From CAYSCW01 sp964449165 (lineage in GTDB: Bacteria; Acidobacteriota; Aminicenantia; Aminicenantales; Aminicenantaceae), in the NCBI GenBank assembly GCA_964449165.1, contig CAYVAT010000006.1, forward strand, positions 70,151 through 134,150: DNA of 64,000 bases, read 5' to 3'. The notes under the pieces are model-generated. The model did no database searches. It had not been told where the DNA came from and saw only the letters and a program-made list of their open reading frames with translations. Positions 1 through 8,807 of the stretch are shown here, in pieces. The number at the start of each line of letters is the position of its first letter. Position 1 is the stretch's first letter. A program made the translations under genes and the position numbers.

Positions 1-1589
1 ATTATCCTGATACAGAAGAAGGGGAATTTCTCGATATGCCCGAGAATACGACCATACTCAGTGCTTTTAAAATCACGGGAAAGACAAAGAGCTGACTTTC
101 TATCGGTATTATCGACAGTATTACAGCCAAAGAGAGTACCCAGATTAGTTATCAGGAACAGCGCCGCTGGCAAGTTGTTGAGCCCTTTACCAATTATTTC
201 AGCCTCCGGCTTCAGAAAGATTACAACAAGGGAAATACGATCTTCGGAGGCATGATCACGGCCACAAACCGTCACATCAAGAATGAAGAGCTGAATTTTC
301 TTCACGATGCTGCCTATACCGGCGGATTTGACTTTATTCACCAATGGAAGAATAAAATATACTATTTCTCCCTCAAGACAGTTTTCAGTCAAGTCCGGGG
401 AAGCAAAGAAGCTATTCTCCAAACACAGGAGTCTCCGGTCCGGTATTTCCAGCGTCCTGACACAGACCATGTTCGGGTAGATCCTAACAGGACTTCCCTT
501 TCAGGCTATGGTGGAACACTCACCTTCGGAAAAGGCGGCAGTGCTGGATTTCGTTTTTCAAGCGGAGTAACCTGGCGCTCACCCGGGCTTGAACTTAATG
601 ATATAGGCTACCTGTACAGGTCTGACATCATCATGCAGTGGGTCTGGGCAAACTACAGGATCGCTGAGCCTTTCAGCATTTTCCGTGAGATTTCTTTTAA
701 TTTTAACGAGTGGGTAGGATGGGATTTTGGCGGAGAGCAGATCTTTAAAGGCGGAAACATGGGGATGTGGGGCCAGTTTAAAAATTACTGGAGCTTTAGC
801 TGTGGAATAAACCGGCAAGGCGCTAGCCTATATACAAGCGCCCTTCGGGGCGGACCTGCTCTTCGATGGCCAGGAGCATGGAATGGCTGGTACTTTGTCG
901 AGTCGGATAGCAGGAAAAAATTTAGTTATTATCTGGAAGTTTACCACTACTATGGAGATCAGAATGATTCCAGAGAAAATGGATTCGATATTGGTGCCAC
1001 ATACCGTCCGAACAAGGCTCTTTCCTTATCGGTTTCACCTTTTTATGAATATAACCAGGAAGAACTCCAGTATGTTACTGACATGGATGTAAATGCAGGA
1101 AAAAGGTATGTTTTTGCCAGGATCGACCAGAAAACCCTGGGATTGACATGCCGCCTGAATTTGAGCCTGACTCCTGATTTATCAATCCAGCTTTACGGAC
1201 AGCCCTTCATCTCTTCTGGAAAGTATTCTGAATTCAAGAATATCACTGACTCTAGAGCTAAAGCATACGATGACCGCTTTCATGTATTCACGGAGGATGA
1301 GATAGATTATAACCCGGCTGACGAAGATTATTCTATCGACGAGAACCTGGATGGAGTTGTGGATTATACCTTCGAGAGACCGGATTTCAACTTCCTACAG
1401 TTCCGGATGAATCTTGTTGTCAGGTGGGAATACATCCCCGGCTCGACCATGTATCTTGTCTGGACTCAGGGAAGGACAGAAACTTCGTCCTTGGGGGATT
1501 TTTCCTTCAGAGAGGGAATGCGGGATTTATTCAGCGTCCATCCCCACAATGTCTTCCTGATCAAATTTTCCTACTGCTTCCAGCTTTGA
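1..1589 (+). pseudogene. DUF5916-family outer-membrane protein, 5' truncated by the window and interrupted by an in-frame TGA
   Basis: The frame that ends at 1589 is open back to the window start except for one TGA at 93-95. Translation on both sides of that codon is continuous with the same family: SAFKITGKTKS before it and LSIGIIDSITAKES after it, matching the conserved GKT.SG.SIG..D..TA.E stretch of DUF5916 proteins. A Gly codon (GGA) changed to TGA would explain it. The rest is rich in aromatic residues with alternating hydrophobic strands and ends in an aromatic-rich segment (FLIKFSYCFQL), typical of an outer-membrane beta-barrel. DUF5916 proteins usually carry an N-terminal CBM9-like domain, which would lie upstream of the window. 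The first in-frame ATG after the stop is at 252 and would give only the barrel part. Pseudogene versus sequencing error cannot be decided here. Confidence 0.75.
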
Positions 1590-1603
1590 TGGAACCAAAC
1601 CTG

Positions 1604-2632
1604 CTATTGGATTGTCGCCTTTAAAACACCATCGCCATAGCTTGCAACCAGCTCGAAGGCCTGCTGGGTCTCTTCCAGTGCAAAAGCGTGAGTGGCCATA
1701 AAATCGACATTGACCTTTTGGGATGCGATCAGATCAATTGCCCTCTGAGTGCATCTATTCTGCCGTCTGATATTCTGGATGCTGATTTCCTTGCGCCGCA
1801 ATTTATGAACATCAAAAGAGACCCTGTTTAAATTGGGGATACCGAGGATCAAAAGATCTCCGCCGGGCTTAAGAAGATTGATCGCCTGATCTAAGGCTTC
1901 CTGATCTCCGCAGCATTCAAAAATGGCATCAAGTTCGCCGCCGTGCTTCAAGATTTCAGTCACGATATCAGTTTGCACAGGATTTCCGGTCCAGATAGCC
2001 CCATTCTTACGGGCAGCCTCAAGCCTCTCAGCAATTTTGTCCGTAGTATAGATTAAACGGATCCCTTCTGCCAGTGCGGCAAGCATAACACTGAGTCCGA
2101 TCGGCCCACAGCCCAGGACTCCGATGGTCTTCGCACTCGATTTTTTTATGAAATCAACGGCATAGACCCCGATCGACAGCGGCTCAACCAGCACTCCCTG
2201 CGCTAGGCTTAATTTCCCGTCAATTTTATAGCAGTTCTCTTCAGGCATTACGATAGATTCACACAAACAGCCCCCCATCTGCCCGGGGAACCCGAGAAAC
2301 CTAAGGTTTCGACAGGTGTGACGGCGTCCTGCCAAACACTGATCACAGTTGCCGCAGGAAACCGCCGGGTCTACAGCCACTCGGTCACCCTGCGTCACTC
2401 GAGTCACTTGATCACCGACTTTTTCTACCACCCCTGCATACTCATGGCCGACTACCCAGGGATATTGGATAACCTGGTTCCCTGAATGGCCATGGAGGTA
2501 ATAGTGCACATCCGTTCCGCAGATTCCGGCTCTCCCGATTCTAATCAACACGTCTTGGGACGAGCATATATCTGGACGGGGAACATCCCTGATTTCGATC
2601 TTCCGGATTCCGGTCAATAAAGCGGCTTTCAT
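1604..2632 (-). CDS. Zinc-dependent polyol/sorbitol-type dehydrogenase (MDR family)
   Basis: This 342-residue protein is a medium-chain zinc alcohol dehydrogenase that should oxidise a polyol or secondary alcohol with NAD. It has the GICGTDVHYY motif with the catalytic Cys, GHEYAG with the zinc His-Glu, and VEP further on. The four-Cys structural zinc lobe reads CGNCDQCLAGRRHTC, and the Rossmann fingerprint is GVLGCGPIGL, followed by an acidic TTD that favours NAD. HYYLHG resembles sorbitol and xylitol dehydrogenases. It starts 4 bp after araD ends, with GGAAAGGGG at the araD 3' end acting as ribosome binding site. It is the last gene of the araB-araD operon, so an arabinitol, xylitol or similar pentitol is a plausible substrate; that is inference. 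Confidence 0.85.
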   Translation of the reverse strand: MKAALLTGIRKIEIRDVPRPDICSSQDVLIRIGRAGICGTDVHYYLHGHSGNQVIQYPWVVGHEYAGVVEKVGDQVTRVTQGDRVAVDPAVSCGNCDQCLAGRRHTCRNLRFLGFPGQMGGCLCESIVMPEENCYKIDGKLSLAQGVLVEPLSIGVYAVDFIKKSSAKTIGVLGCGPIGLSVMLAALAEGIRLIYTTDKIAERLEAARKNGAIWTGNPVQTDIVTEILKHGGELDAIFECCGDQEALDQAINLLKPGGDLLILGIPNLNRVSFDVHKLRRKEISIQNIRRQNRCTQRAIDLIASQKVNVDFMATHAFALEETQQAFELVASYGDGVLKATIQ

Positions 2633-2636
2633 CGGA

Positions 2637-3344
2637 TCATTTCCCCTTTCCCTTTTTCTGACCGTAATAGGCTTTGGGACCGTGCTTCCGCAGATAGTGC
2701 TTTTCTAAAAGATATTTTGGGAAGGACAGCTTTTTCTCTGTTAGAAGAAGTGTTCCCCAAGCCATCTTTGCCACTTTCTCCAGCGCGAGACTGTTGATAA
2801 CCGCCTCTTCAGGTGATTTCCCCCATGCAAAAGCACCGTGCCCGGCAACCAGAACAGCCGGCATTTCCAATGGGTCGAGCTGCCTGAAGCGCTCCACGAT
2901 TACCCGGCCTGTGTTCCCTTCATAATCTTCCTCCACTTCTTTCTTGCTGATCATGCGGGTCAGCGGCACCTCACCGTGGAAATGGTCAGCATGGGTTGTT
3001 CCCAGACAGGGTAAAGGACGGCAGGCCTGGGCAAAAATGGTGGCGTAATCGCTGTGGGTATGAACGATGCCTGAAACCTGGGCAAAGGCTTTGTAGATGA
3101 TCAGGTGCGTGGGGGTGTCCGAAGATGGGTTGAGATTGCCTTCTACTTTTTTTCCTTCCAGGTCCACCACCACCATGTTTTCAGGTTTGAGCCCCTCATA
3201 GGATACACCGCTTGGTTTGATGACGACCAAACCTTTTTCACGGTAGCATCCGCTCACATTCCCCCAGGTCAGGGTCACAAGCTTATAGTCAACCAGGTCC
3301 TGGTTGGCTTTCCAGACTCTCTCCTTCAGTTCTTTGAGGCTCAT
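2637..3344 (-). CDS. araD: L-ribulose-5-phosphate 4-epimerase
   Basis: This 235-residue class II aldolase-family enzyme interconverts L-ribulose 5-phosphate and D-xylulose 5-phosphate, feeding the pentose phosphate pathway. Diagnostic segments are TWGNVSG, KPSGVSYEGL, SSDTPTHLIIYKAF and the zinc region HTHSDYATIFAQA followed by HADHFHGEVPLTR, then GHGAFAWGKSPEEA. Length matches the family. Its ATG overlaps the ribulokinase TGA (ATGA), and AGAGGAAGG within the kinase 3' end serves as ribosome binding site, so the two are coupled. Close relatives include fuculose-phosphate aldolase, but the kinase neighbour supports AraD. Confidence 0.93.
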   Translation of the reverse strand: MSLKELKERVWKANQDLVDYKLVTLTWGNVSGCYREKGLVVIKPSGVSYEGLKPENMVVVDLEGKKVEGNLNPSSDTPTHLIIYKAFAQVSGIVHTHSDYATIFAQACRPLPCLGTTHADHFHGEVPLTRMISKKEVEEDYEGNTGRVIVERFRQLDPLEMPAVLVAGHGAFAWGKSPEEAVINSLALEKVAKMAWGTLLLTEKKLSFPKYLLEKHYLRKHGPKAYYGQKKGKGK

Positions 3345-5041
3345 GTTACCTTCCTCTGTTTTTCGCGGATGAGGATCAAATCCTTCATCACATTGTACAA
3401 GACACCCGATCCTTCCTGTGTGCCGAAGGCATCGTGCAGTTGGCTGTAAAGCCTGAATAACTTCTGGTAGATTTCCCGGTTTTCCTTTTTTGGCTCATAG
3501 ACTTTTTTGATACCGGTCATAACAGCCTGAGCATCCTCTATTTTAGCAAATCCGCTGAGCTCTTTCCCAGCGGCCACAGCTCCGAACATGGCTGCACCCA
3601 AGGCAGGTGTCTGGTCGCTCCTGGATAATTTCATCGGGCGCCCGATGATATCTGCATAGATCTGCATCAGAAATGGATTTTTGCTGGCCAGCCCTCCGCA
3701 GTTAACAATCTCTTCCACAGCCACCCCGTATTCCCTTATGCGGTTGATTATAGTCAGGGCCCCAAAGGCCGTTGCCTCAATCAGAGCCCTGTACATTTCA
3801 TGGGCCTGGGTGTGGAGTGTCTGACCGATGATAAGCCCGCTCAGTCTGACGTCCACCAGTATGGTACGGTTTCCGTTGTTCCAGTCCAAAGCAAGGAGGC
3901 CGTGTTCGCCCGGTTTCTGTTTGGCGGCTTCGATCTCCAGATTTTTAAACTTTTCGTCGGTTGTCTTTCCGTATTCATCAGGAACCAGATGATTCATGAA
4001 CCATAAAAAAATATCCCCCACCGCAGATTGTCCGGCTTCGATGCCATAATAACCAGGAAGCACAGAACCATCCACGATTCCGCAGACTCCGGGGATATCG
4101 GCAACTCCCTTGTGTTTGGGGGAGACCGTGATGTCACAAGTGCTTGTTCCCAAAATCTTGACAAGGGTTCCTTCCTTGACTCCGGCGCCGACACCTCCCA
4201 TGTGGGCATCGAAGGCTCCCACTGCTATGGCGATACCTGGTTTCAGGCCGAATTTTTTTCCCCACTCCGGTGTGAGCCTTCCCACGAGTTGGTCAGAAGG
4301 CACGGCTTTCTCATAGAGCCTATCCCGCAGCTCTGCTAGGGCCGGGTGCAAGGCAGCAAGATATTCTTTGTCTGGGAGGCCGCCCCATTCATCGCTGTAC
4401 ATCGCCTTGTGACCGGCAGCGCACACGCTGCGCAGGATTCTCTTAGGCCGAGTCTCTCCGGTCAGCACAGCCGGGATATAATCACAGATCTCCACAAAAC
4501 TGAAGGCGGCATCGAAGACGTCGGGGGCGGTATTCTTGCAGTGGAGGATCTTGCTCCAGAACCACTCGGAAGAATAGGTGCCGCCTATTTTCGCCAAGTA
4601 TTCCGGATGCATCTTGCGGGCCTTCTCTGTGATTTGAGCCGCTTCGGCGTGGCTGGAATGGTCTTTCCAGAGCCAGACCATGGCATTCAAATTATCCCGG
4701 AATTCCGGCAGTAATCCCAAAGGCGTGCCCTCTCTGTTGACAGGTACAGGGCTGCTTCCTGTGGTGTCGATCCCGATGCCGACGATGCTGGCCGGATCAA
4801 AACCTAGGAAATTATCCCTGGCTTGCCGGATGGCCTCTCGGATACTCCCTTCCAGACTTGCAAAGTAATCTTCAGGATTCTGCCTGGCAACATTCGGATC
4901 TGCTGGATCCAGCAGAACACCGTCTTGCCCGGAGGGATAGCTGAAGACATGACTGGCCAGCTCGTTGCCGTTCTCCAGGTCTACGATCAGAGAACGGCAG
5001 GAATTGGTCCCGAGATCCAACCCAACGGCATATTTTTTCAT
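3341..5041 (-). CDS. araB: Ribulokinase (FGGY carbohydrate kinase)
   Basis: This 566-residue cytosolic kinase phosphorylates L-ribulose. The N-terminal phosphate loop reads GLDLGTNSCRSLIVD, and GIGIDTTGSSPVPV and GTSTCDI are characteristic of AraB. The C-terminal half carries GGLASKNPFLMQIYADI and the ATP-site segment ALGAAMFGAVAAG. Length agrees with bacterial AraB (about 550-570). It is the first gene of the araB-araD-dehydrogenase operon, and its stop overlaps the araD start. No arabinose isomerase lies within the window, so supply of ribulose depends on a gene elsewhere or on a different route. Confidence 0.93.
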   Translation of the reverse strand: MKKYAVGLDLGTNSCRSLIVDLENGNELASHVFSYPSGQDGVLLDPADPNVARQNPEDYFASLEGSIREAIRQARDNFLGFDPASIVGIGIDTTGSSPVPVNREGTPLGLLPEFRDNLNAMVWLWKDHSSHAEAAQITEKARKMHPEYLAKIGGTYSSEWFWSKILHCKNTAPDVFDAAFSFVEICDYIPAVLTGETRPKRILRSVCAAGHKAMYSDEWGGLPDKEYLAALHPALAELRDRLYEKAVPSDQLVGRLTPEWGKKFGLKPGIAIAVGAFDAHMGGVGAGVKEGTLVKILGTSTCDITVSPKHKGVADIPGVCGIVDGSVLPGYYGIEAGQSAVGDIFLWFMNHLVPDEYGKTTDEKFKNLEIEAAKQKPGEHGLLALDWNNGNRTILVDVRLSGLIIGQTLHTQAHEMYRALIEATAFGALTIINRIREYGVAVEEIVNCGGLASKNPFLMQIYADIIGRPMKLSRSDQTPALGAAMFGAVAAGKELSGFAKIEDAQAVMTGIKKVYEPKKENREIYQKLFRLYSQLHDAFGTQEGSGVLYNVMKDLILIREKQRKVT

Positions 5042-5108
5042 CCTTATTTTCCTGATCAGAAGAAAGTCATTTATTATTATATTGAATAAATACTATCTTT
5101 GCTTGTGT

Positions 5109-5145
5109 GGATTTTTTAATTGTTCAAATCTCTTATAAAAAATCC
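5109..5145. promoter_or_regulatory. 10-bp perfect inverted repeat between symporter and araB
   Basis: GGATTTTTTA at 5109-5118 is matched exactly by TAAAAAATCC at 5136-5145, with a 17-nt loop. It lies just past the symporter stop codon and about 65 bp before the araB start, both on the minus strand. It could end the symporter transcript, although the stem is AT-rich, or be a binding site in front of araB. Confidence 0.4.
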
Positions 5146-5153
5146 GCTCTCTT

Positions 5154-6779
5154 TTATTTGACCAGAATCAGGGGAGAAAAGTAAATCATGACTGTGGCGA
5201 TTATTGCCAGGACGATGAGCGATAGAACGAGATCCCTTTTTGTCCAGCTAGCGCGGGAGGTCTGCTTATCCTCGGCTGAGGTGGTGGCGTAAGTTAGGCC
5301 CTGAATCTTTTCGTAAGAGGGCGGTCGGGTGAACATGCTGACCACCACCATCAAGCCGATGCAAACCAGGGTTAAATAAACGCAGAAGTACAGGTAATTG
5401 ACATGGGCAAAAGTGTACAGCCACCCACTCAGCGATTCCTTGTTGAGCTCTGCAGCCAGACGCAGCATACCGATGACGAATCCTCCCACCAGTGCGGTCA
5501 GAGCTCCCTTAGAATTTATCCTTTTCCAGAATATCCCCAGGATAAAGACCGAAAAGATGGGAGGGGCCAGGTAAGACTGGACACTCTGGAGATAATGATA
5601 AAGCTCTCCGGAGATGTATTTCATGAAAGGAATCCAGAGTATGCCGCTAACAACGACCACGGCGGTTGCAACCCGGCCGACAAAGACCAGCCTTTTTTCT
5701 GAGGCTTTTGGCCTGATTTTTTTATAAATGTCCATGGTAAAAAGGGTGGAGCAGGAGTTGAAAACAGCAGCCAGAGAGCTCATCAGAGCAGCCAGCAATC
5801 CACCCACCACAAGTCCCCTGATGCCGGCGGGAAGCAGGGCCTTGACCAAGGTGGGAAAGGCCTGGTCAGAAGTCCCGAGCTGAAGCTGGCCTGTCTTGGC
5901 TAAGGCATAGGCAATCACCCCGGGAATAAAGAATATGAAGAAGGGAAACAGCTTCAGATAGGAGGCGAATATGCTCCCCCGTCTGGCCTGTTCTTCGTTT
6001 TTGGCAGCCAGGGCCCTCTGGACGATGACCTGGTCTGTGCACCAGTACCATATCCCTACGATGGGTGCAGCCAGGATCATCCCTAGCCAGGGAAAATCGG
6101 GGTGGTTAAGGGGCAAAAACAGGTTGAGGTGGTCGGTTCCTGCGATCGACACCAGGTTGCTCCATCCTCCGATTTTGATCAGCCCCATGATGGTGACAGT
6201 GATCGAGCCGAGGAGCAAAACAAAGGCCTGAAGGCTTTCAGTGTAGACCACAGCTCGCAGACCACCTAGTATGGTGTAGATGCCGGTCAGGATCACCGTG
6301 ATCAAAGCACCGGTCCAGAATTCAACACCCATCAGGGTCTGAAACACCACTGCACCAGCGTAGACCGTGACCGATACTTTTGTCAGCACATAGGCGACTA
6401 GAGAGATCAGCGAAAGAAACCAGCGGGCTTTGGGAGAATAACGCCTCTCCAGGAATTCCGGCATGGTGAATACCTTGCTCCGCATGTAAAAGGGAACAAA
6501 AACCCATCCCAGGAGCAGAATACACCAGGCGTGGAGCTCATAGTGACCCATAGCCACTCCGCTTTTTGCGCCGGTTCCAGCTAACCCTACGATGTGTTCG
6601 GAGCCGATGTTGGAGGCAAAAATAGCTGTCCCTATCACAAACCAACCCACATGCCTCCCTGCAAGAAAATATTCAGTGGATGTGTCCTGCTTCTGCCGGA
6701 TCACCCACCAGGCAATTCCCAAAATAACCAGAAAATAAAGAGCAACTACTGACCAGTCTAAAAGCTGCAACCCCTGCAT
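5154..6779 (-). CDS. Sodium:solute symporter, SSS family (SGLT-like)
   Basis: This 541-residue inner-membrane protein has roughly fourteen hydrophobic helices. It begins LLDWSVVALYFLVILGIAWW and continues with TSTEYFLAGRHVGWFVIG, FASNIGSEHIVGLAGTG and TMPEFLERRYSPKARW, all typical SGLT/SSS signatures. IYTILGGLRAVVYTESLQ and LVVGGLLAALMSSLAAVFNS follow. The family couples inward sodium flow to uptake of sugars or similar solutes. Its place between araB and the divergent arabinofuranosidase gene suggests that arabinose or an arabino-oligosaccharide is the substrate; that is inference from context. A long shared regulatory region separates it from the GH51 gene. Confidence 0.9.
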   Translation of the reverse strand: MQGLQLLDWSVVALYFLVILGIAWWVIRQKQDTSTEYFLAGRHVGWFVIGTAIFASNIGSEHIVGLAGTGAKSGVAMGHYELHAWCILLLGWVFVPFYMRSKVFTMPEFLERRYSPKARWFLSLISLVAYVLTKVSVTVYAGAVVFQTLMGVEFWTGALITVILTGIYTILGGLRAVVYTESLQAFVLLLGSITVTIMGLIKIGGWSNLVSIAGTDHLNLFLPLNHPDFPWLGMILAAPIVGIWYWCTDQVIVQRALAAKNEEQARRGSIFASYLKLFPFFIFFIPGVIAYALAKTGQLQLGTSDQAFPTLVKALLPAGIRGLVVGGLLAALMSSLAAVFNSCSTLFTMDIYKKIRPKASEKRLVFVGRVATAVVVVSGILWIPFMKYISGELYHYLQSVQSYLAPPIFSVFILGIFWKRINSKGALTALVGGFVIGMLRLAAELNKESLSGWLYTFAHVNYLYFCVYLTLVCIGLMVVVSMFTRPPSYEKIQGLTYATTSAEDKQTSRASWTKRDLVLSLIVLAIIATVMIYFSPLILVK

Positions 6780-6818
6780 AGGTTCGTCCCTCCTTCCTTA
6801 TTTAGTGAAGTCTTATTT

Positions 6819-6845
6819 TTTATATTAACTCCATGAACATGTCAA
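6819..6845 (-). promoter_or_regulatory. Candidate sigma70 promoter for the symporter gene
   Basis: On the minus strand a perfect TTGACA (6840-6845) lies upstream of TATAAA (6819-6824). The 15-bp spacer is short, which weakens the call. A GTAAGCAT tail motif (6870-6877) sits 24 bp upstream and points the same way. This is half of the 339-bp divergent region 6780-7118. Confidence 0.4.
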
Positions 6846-6933
6846 ATCATTTGAACACTCATTTGAAGAGTAAGCATTCTTTTCCCAAATGGATAACTTC
6901 TGCTTCTGCAGAAAACATTTTTGTTGCGCCTGA

Positions 6934-7015
6934 AAGCATCCTCAAGACTGTGATGAATTTAAATATAATATGCTGAATAAAAAAGGGTGAGGGATGGGGA
7001 AATAAGGATGCTTAC
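6934..7015. repeat. Miniature inverted element with two outward tails, between divergent arabinose genes
   Basis: The segment begins AAGCATCCT (6934-6942) and ends AGGATGCTT (7005-7013) followed by AC, so the termini are perfect 9-bp inverted repeats. The interior includes GTGATGAATTTAAATATA and AAAAGGGTGAGGGATGG. The same order of sequence recurs in reverse complement at 38256-38440, with extra DNA in the middle. Each terminus matches the tail of the dispersed composite repeat, one pointing at the symporter and one at the GH51 gene. Confidence 0.7.
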
Positions 7016-7031
7016 GTTCCGCCCCCTTGAT

Positions 7032-7060
7032 TTGACCATCCTGAAGGGCCGTGTTATAAA
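7032..7060 (+). promoter_or_regulatory. Candidate sigma70 promoter for the GH51 gene
   Basis: TTGACC (7032-7037) and TATAAA (7055-7060) are separated by 17 bp, giving a 5' leader of about 50 nt before the ATG at 7119. The repeat tail ATGCTTAC at 7008-7015 ends 16 bp upstream of the -35 box. Confidence 0.6.
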
Positions 7061-7118
7061 GATTGCACTGAAAATTGTTTTTATTACAGGATATTTACCC
7101 TAAAAAGAGGAGGAGAGA

Positions 7119-8696
7119 ATGACTCCAAAGATGAAGGCCTGGTCGCGGATTGCCACTGGTTTGATAATGGTTATCCTGCTTGCTTTCAGCATACACTCTT
7201 TACTGGCCAAGCAGGATACAGAAAACAGGATCATTATCAGCGCTGACCAGGGCAAACACATCATCTGCAGGAACATCTACGGACACTTTTCCGAACACCT
7301 GGGACGATGCATCTATGAAGGCTATTGGGTGGGAGAGGACAGCCCGATTAAAAATGTGCGCGGCATCCGTCAGGATGTGGTGGAGGCTCTGAAAAAAATA
7401 AAGATCCCAGTGCTTCGTTGGCCGGGGGGATGCTTTGCAGACGAGTATCACTGGAAAGACGGGATCGGCCCGCGGAGCGAGCGCCCTACGATGGTAAACA
7501 CCCACTGGGGCAGAGTGACAGAAAACAATCACTTCGGCACTCACGAATTCCTGGATCTGTGCGAGCAACTGGAATGCAAGCCCTATATTTGCGGGAATGT
7601 GGGGAGCGGGACAGTGCAGGAAATGCAGGAGTGGGTCGAGTATATCACTTTTGACGGGATCAGTCCGATGGCTGACCTCCGCCGGCAAAACGGCAGAGAC
7701 AAGCCCTGGCAGCTCAAATTTTTCGGAGTGGGCAACGAGAACTGGGGCTGCGGGGGAACCATGCGGCCTGAGTATTATGCCGATGTCTACAGACGGTACC
7801 AGACCTATGTCCGAAACTTCTCTGGAAACAGAATTGCCAAGATCGCCTGCGGAAGCTACGGCGACAATACCCACTGGACAGAGGTTCTGATGCGGGAAGC
7901 CAGAGACCTGATGGGAGGGCTGAGCTTCCATTACTACACGGTGCCGGGTGGATGGGGAAACAAAAATTCCGCCACCGAGTTTAGCGAAGCCGACTGGTTT
8001 GAAACGATGAAGCTCGGCCTGCGTATGGAAGATTTCATACAAACACATTGTACAATCATGGACAGGTACGACCCGGAAAAACAGGTAGGGCTCTTTGTGG
8101 ATGAATGGGGAACCTGGTATGAGGTGGAGCCTGGAACTAATCCCGGCTTTCTCTACCAGCAGAACACGCTCCGGGATGCCCTGGTGGCTGGCCTAACGCT
8201 GAATATTTTCAACAACCACTGCGACAGGATCCGCATGGCCAACCTGGCCCAGACTATCAATGTGCTTCAGGCCGTGATCCTCACTCAGGGCGAGGAGATG
8301 ATTCAAACGCCCACCTATCATGTGTTTGACTTGTACAAAGTCCACCAGGATTCAACTCTCCTGCCCGTCAACCTGCAGTGCTCCCGGTACAGCTTCAGAA
8401 CCGAAGATATCCCTTTGCTGAGCGTTTCGGCATCCCGGGATAAAGAGGGAAAAATCCATATCTCCCTGTGCAACCTGGATCCGAATCAAGCCGCAGAGGT
8501 TCTGTGTGAAATCCGTGGGACTCAGGCGAAAATCGTCTCCGGCCGCGTACTCACCGCAGCAAAAATGAACGCCCACAACACCTTTGAAAGCCCCCATACA
8601 GTCAAGACAGAAGCTTTCCAGGATTTTCGATTGAAGGATAACAAAATACAAACCACATTACCCTCAAAGTGTGTGGTTGTTTTGGAGATCGAATGA
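7119..8696 (+). CDS. Exported alpha-L-arabinofuranosidase, GH51
   Basis: This 525-residue enzyme removes terminal alpha-L-arabinofuranosyl units from arabinan, arabinoxylan or derived oligosaccharides. Residues 1-30 form a signal peptide (basic start, then LIMVILLAFSIHSLLA). The GH51 landmarks are FSEHLGRCIYEG, LRWPGGCFADEYHWKDGIGP, the acid/base Glu at about residue 207 in GVGNENWGCGG, and the nucleophile Glu at about residue 329 in LFVDEWGTW. GGAGGAG just upstream supports the ATG. It is divergent from the symporter and araBD operon, which fits outside or periplasmic release of arabinose followed by uptake. Many GH51 enzymes are cytosolic, so the clear signal peptide is worth noting. Confidence 0.94.
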   Translation: MTPKMKAWSRIATGLIMVILLAFSIHSLLAKQDTENRIIISADQGKHIICRNIYGHFSEHLGRCIYEGYWVGEDSPIKNVRGIRQDVVEALKKIKIPVLRWPGGCFADEYHWKDGIGPRSERPTMVNTHWGRVTENNHFGTHEFLDLCEQLECKPYICGNVGSGTVQEMQEWVEYITFDGISPMADLRRQNGRDKPWQLKFFGVGNENWGCGGTMRPEYYADVYRRYQTYVRNFSGNRIAKIACGSYGDNTHWTEVLMREARDLMGGLSFHYYTVPGGWGNKNSATEFSEADWFETMKLGLRMEDFIQTHCTIMDRYDPEKQVGLFVDEWGTWYEVEPGTNPGFLYQQNTLRDALVAGLTLNIFNNHCDRIRMANLAQTINVLQAVILTQGEEMIQTPTYHVFDLYKVHQDSTLLPVNLQCSRYSFRTEDIPLLSVSASRDKEGKIHISLCNLDPNQAAEVLCEIRGTQAKIVSGRVLTAAKMNAHNTFESPHTVKTEAFQDFRLKDNKIQTTLPSKCVVVLEIE

Positions 8697-8807
8697 CAGA
8701 GGCCTGTAAATCCGCGAAGCTAAGCTACCGCGCAAGCTCGATTGATTTTTAGGAGATATTTTCCTGTTTCGGGAAATACAGAAGATGGCCAGCGGCAAAA
8801 TTCAGTG

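Noticed and set aside
7200..8048. Open frame of 282 codons on the minus strand inside the GH51 gene
   Set aside because: It lies wholly antisense to a GH51 gene with both catalytic residues, and has no recognisable domain.
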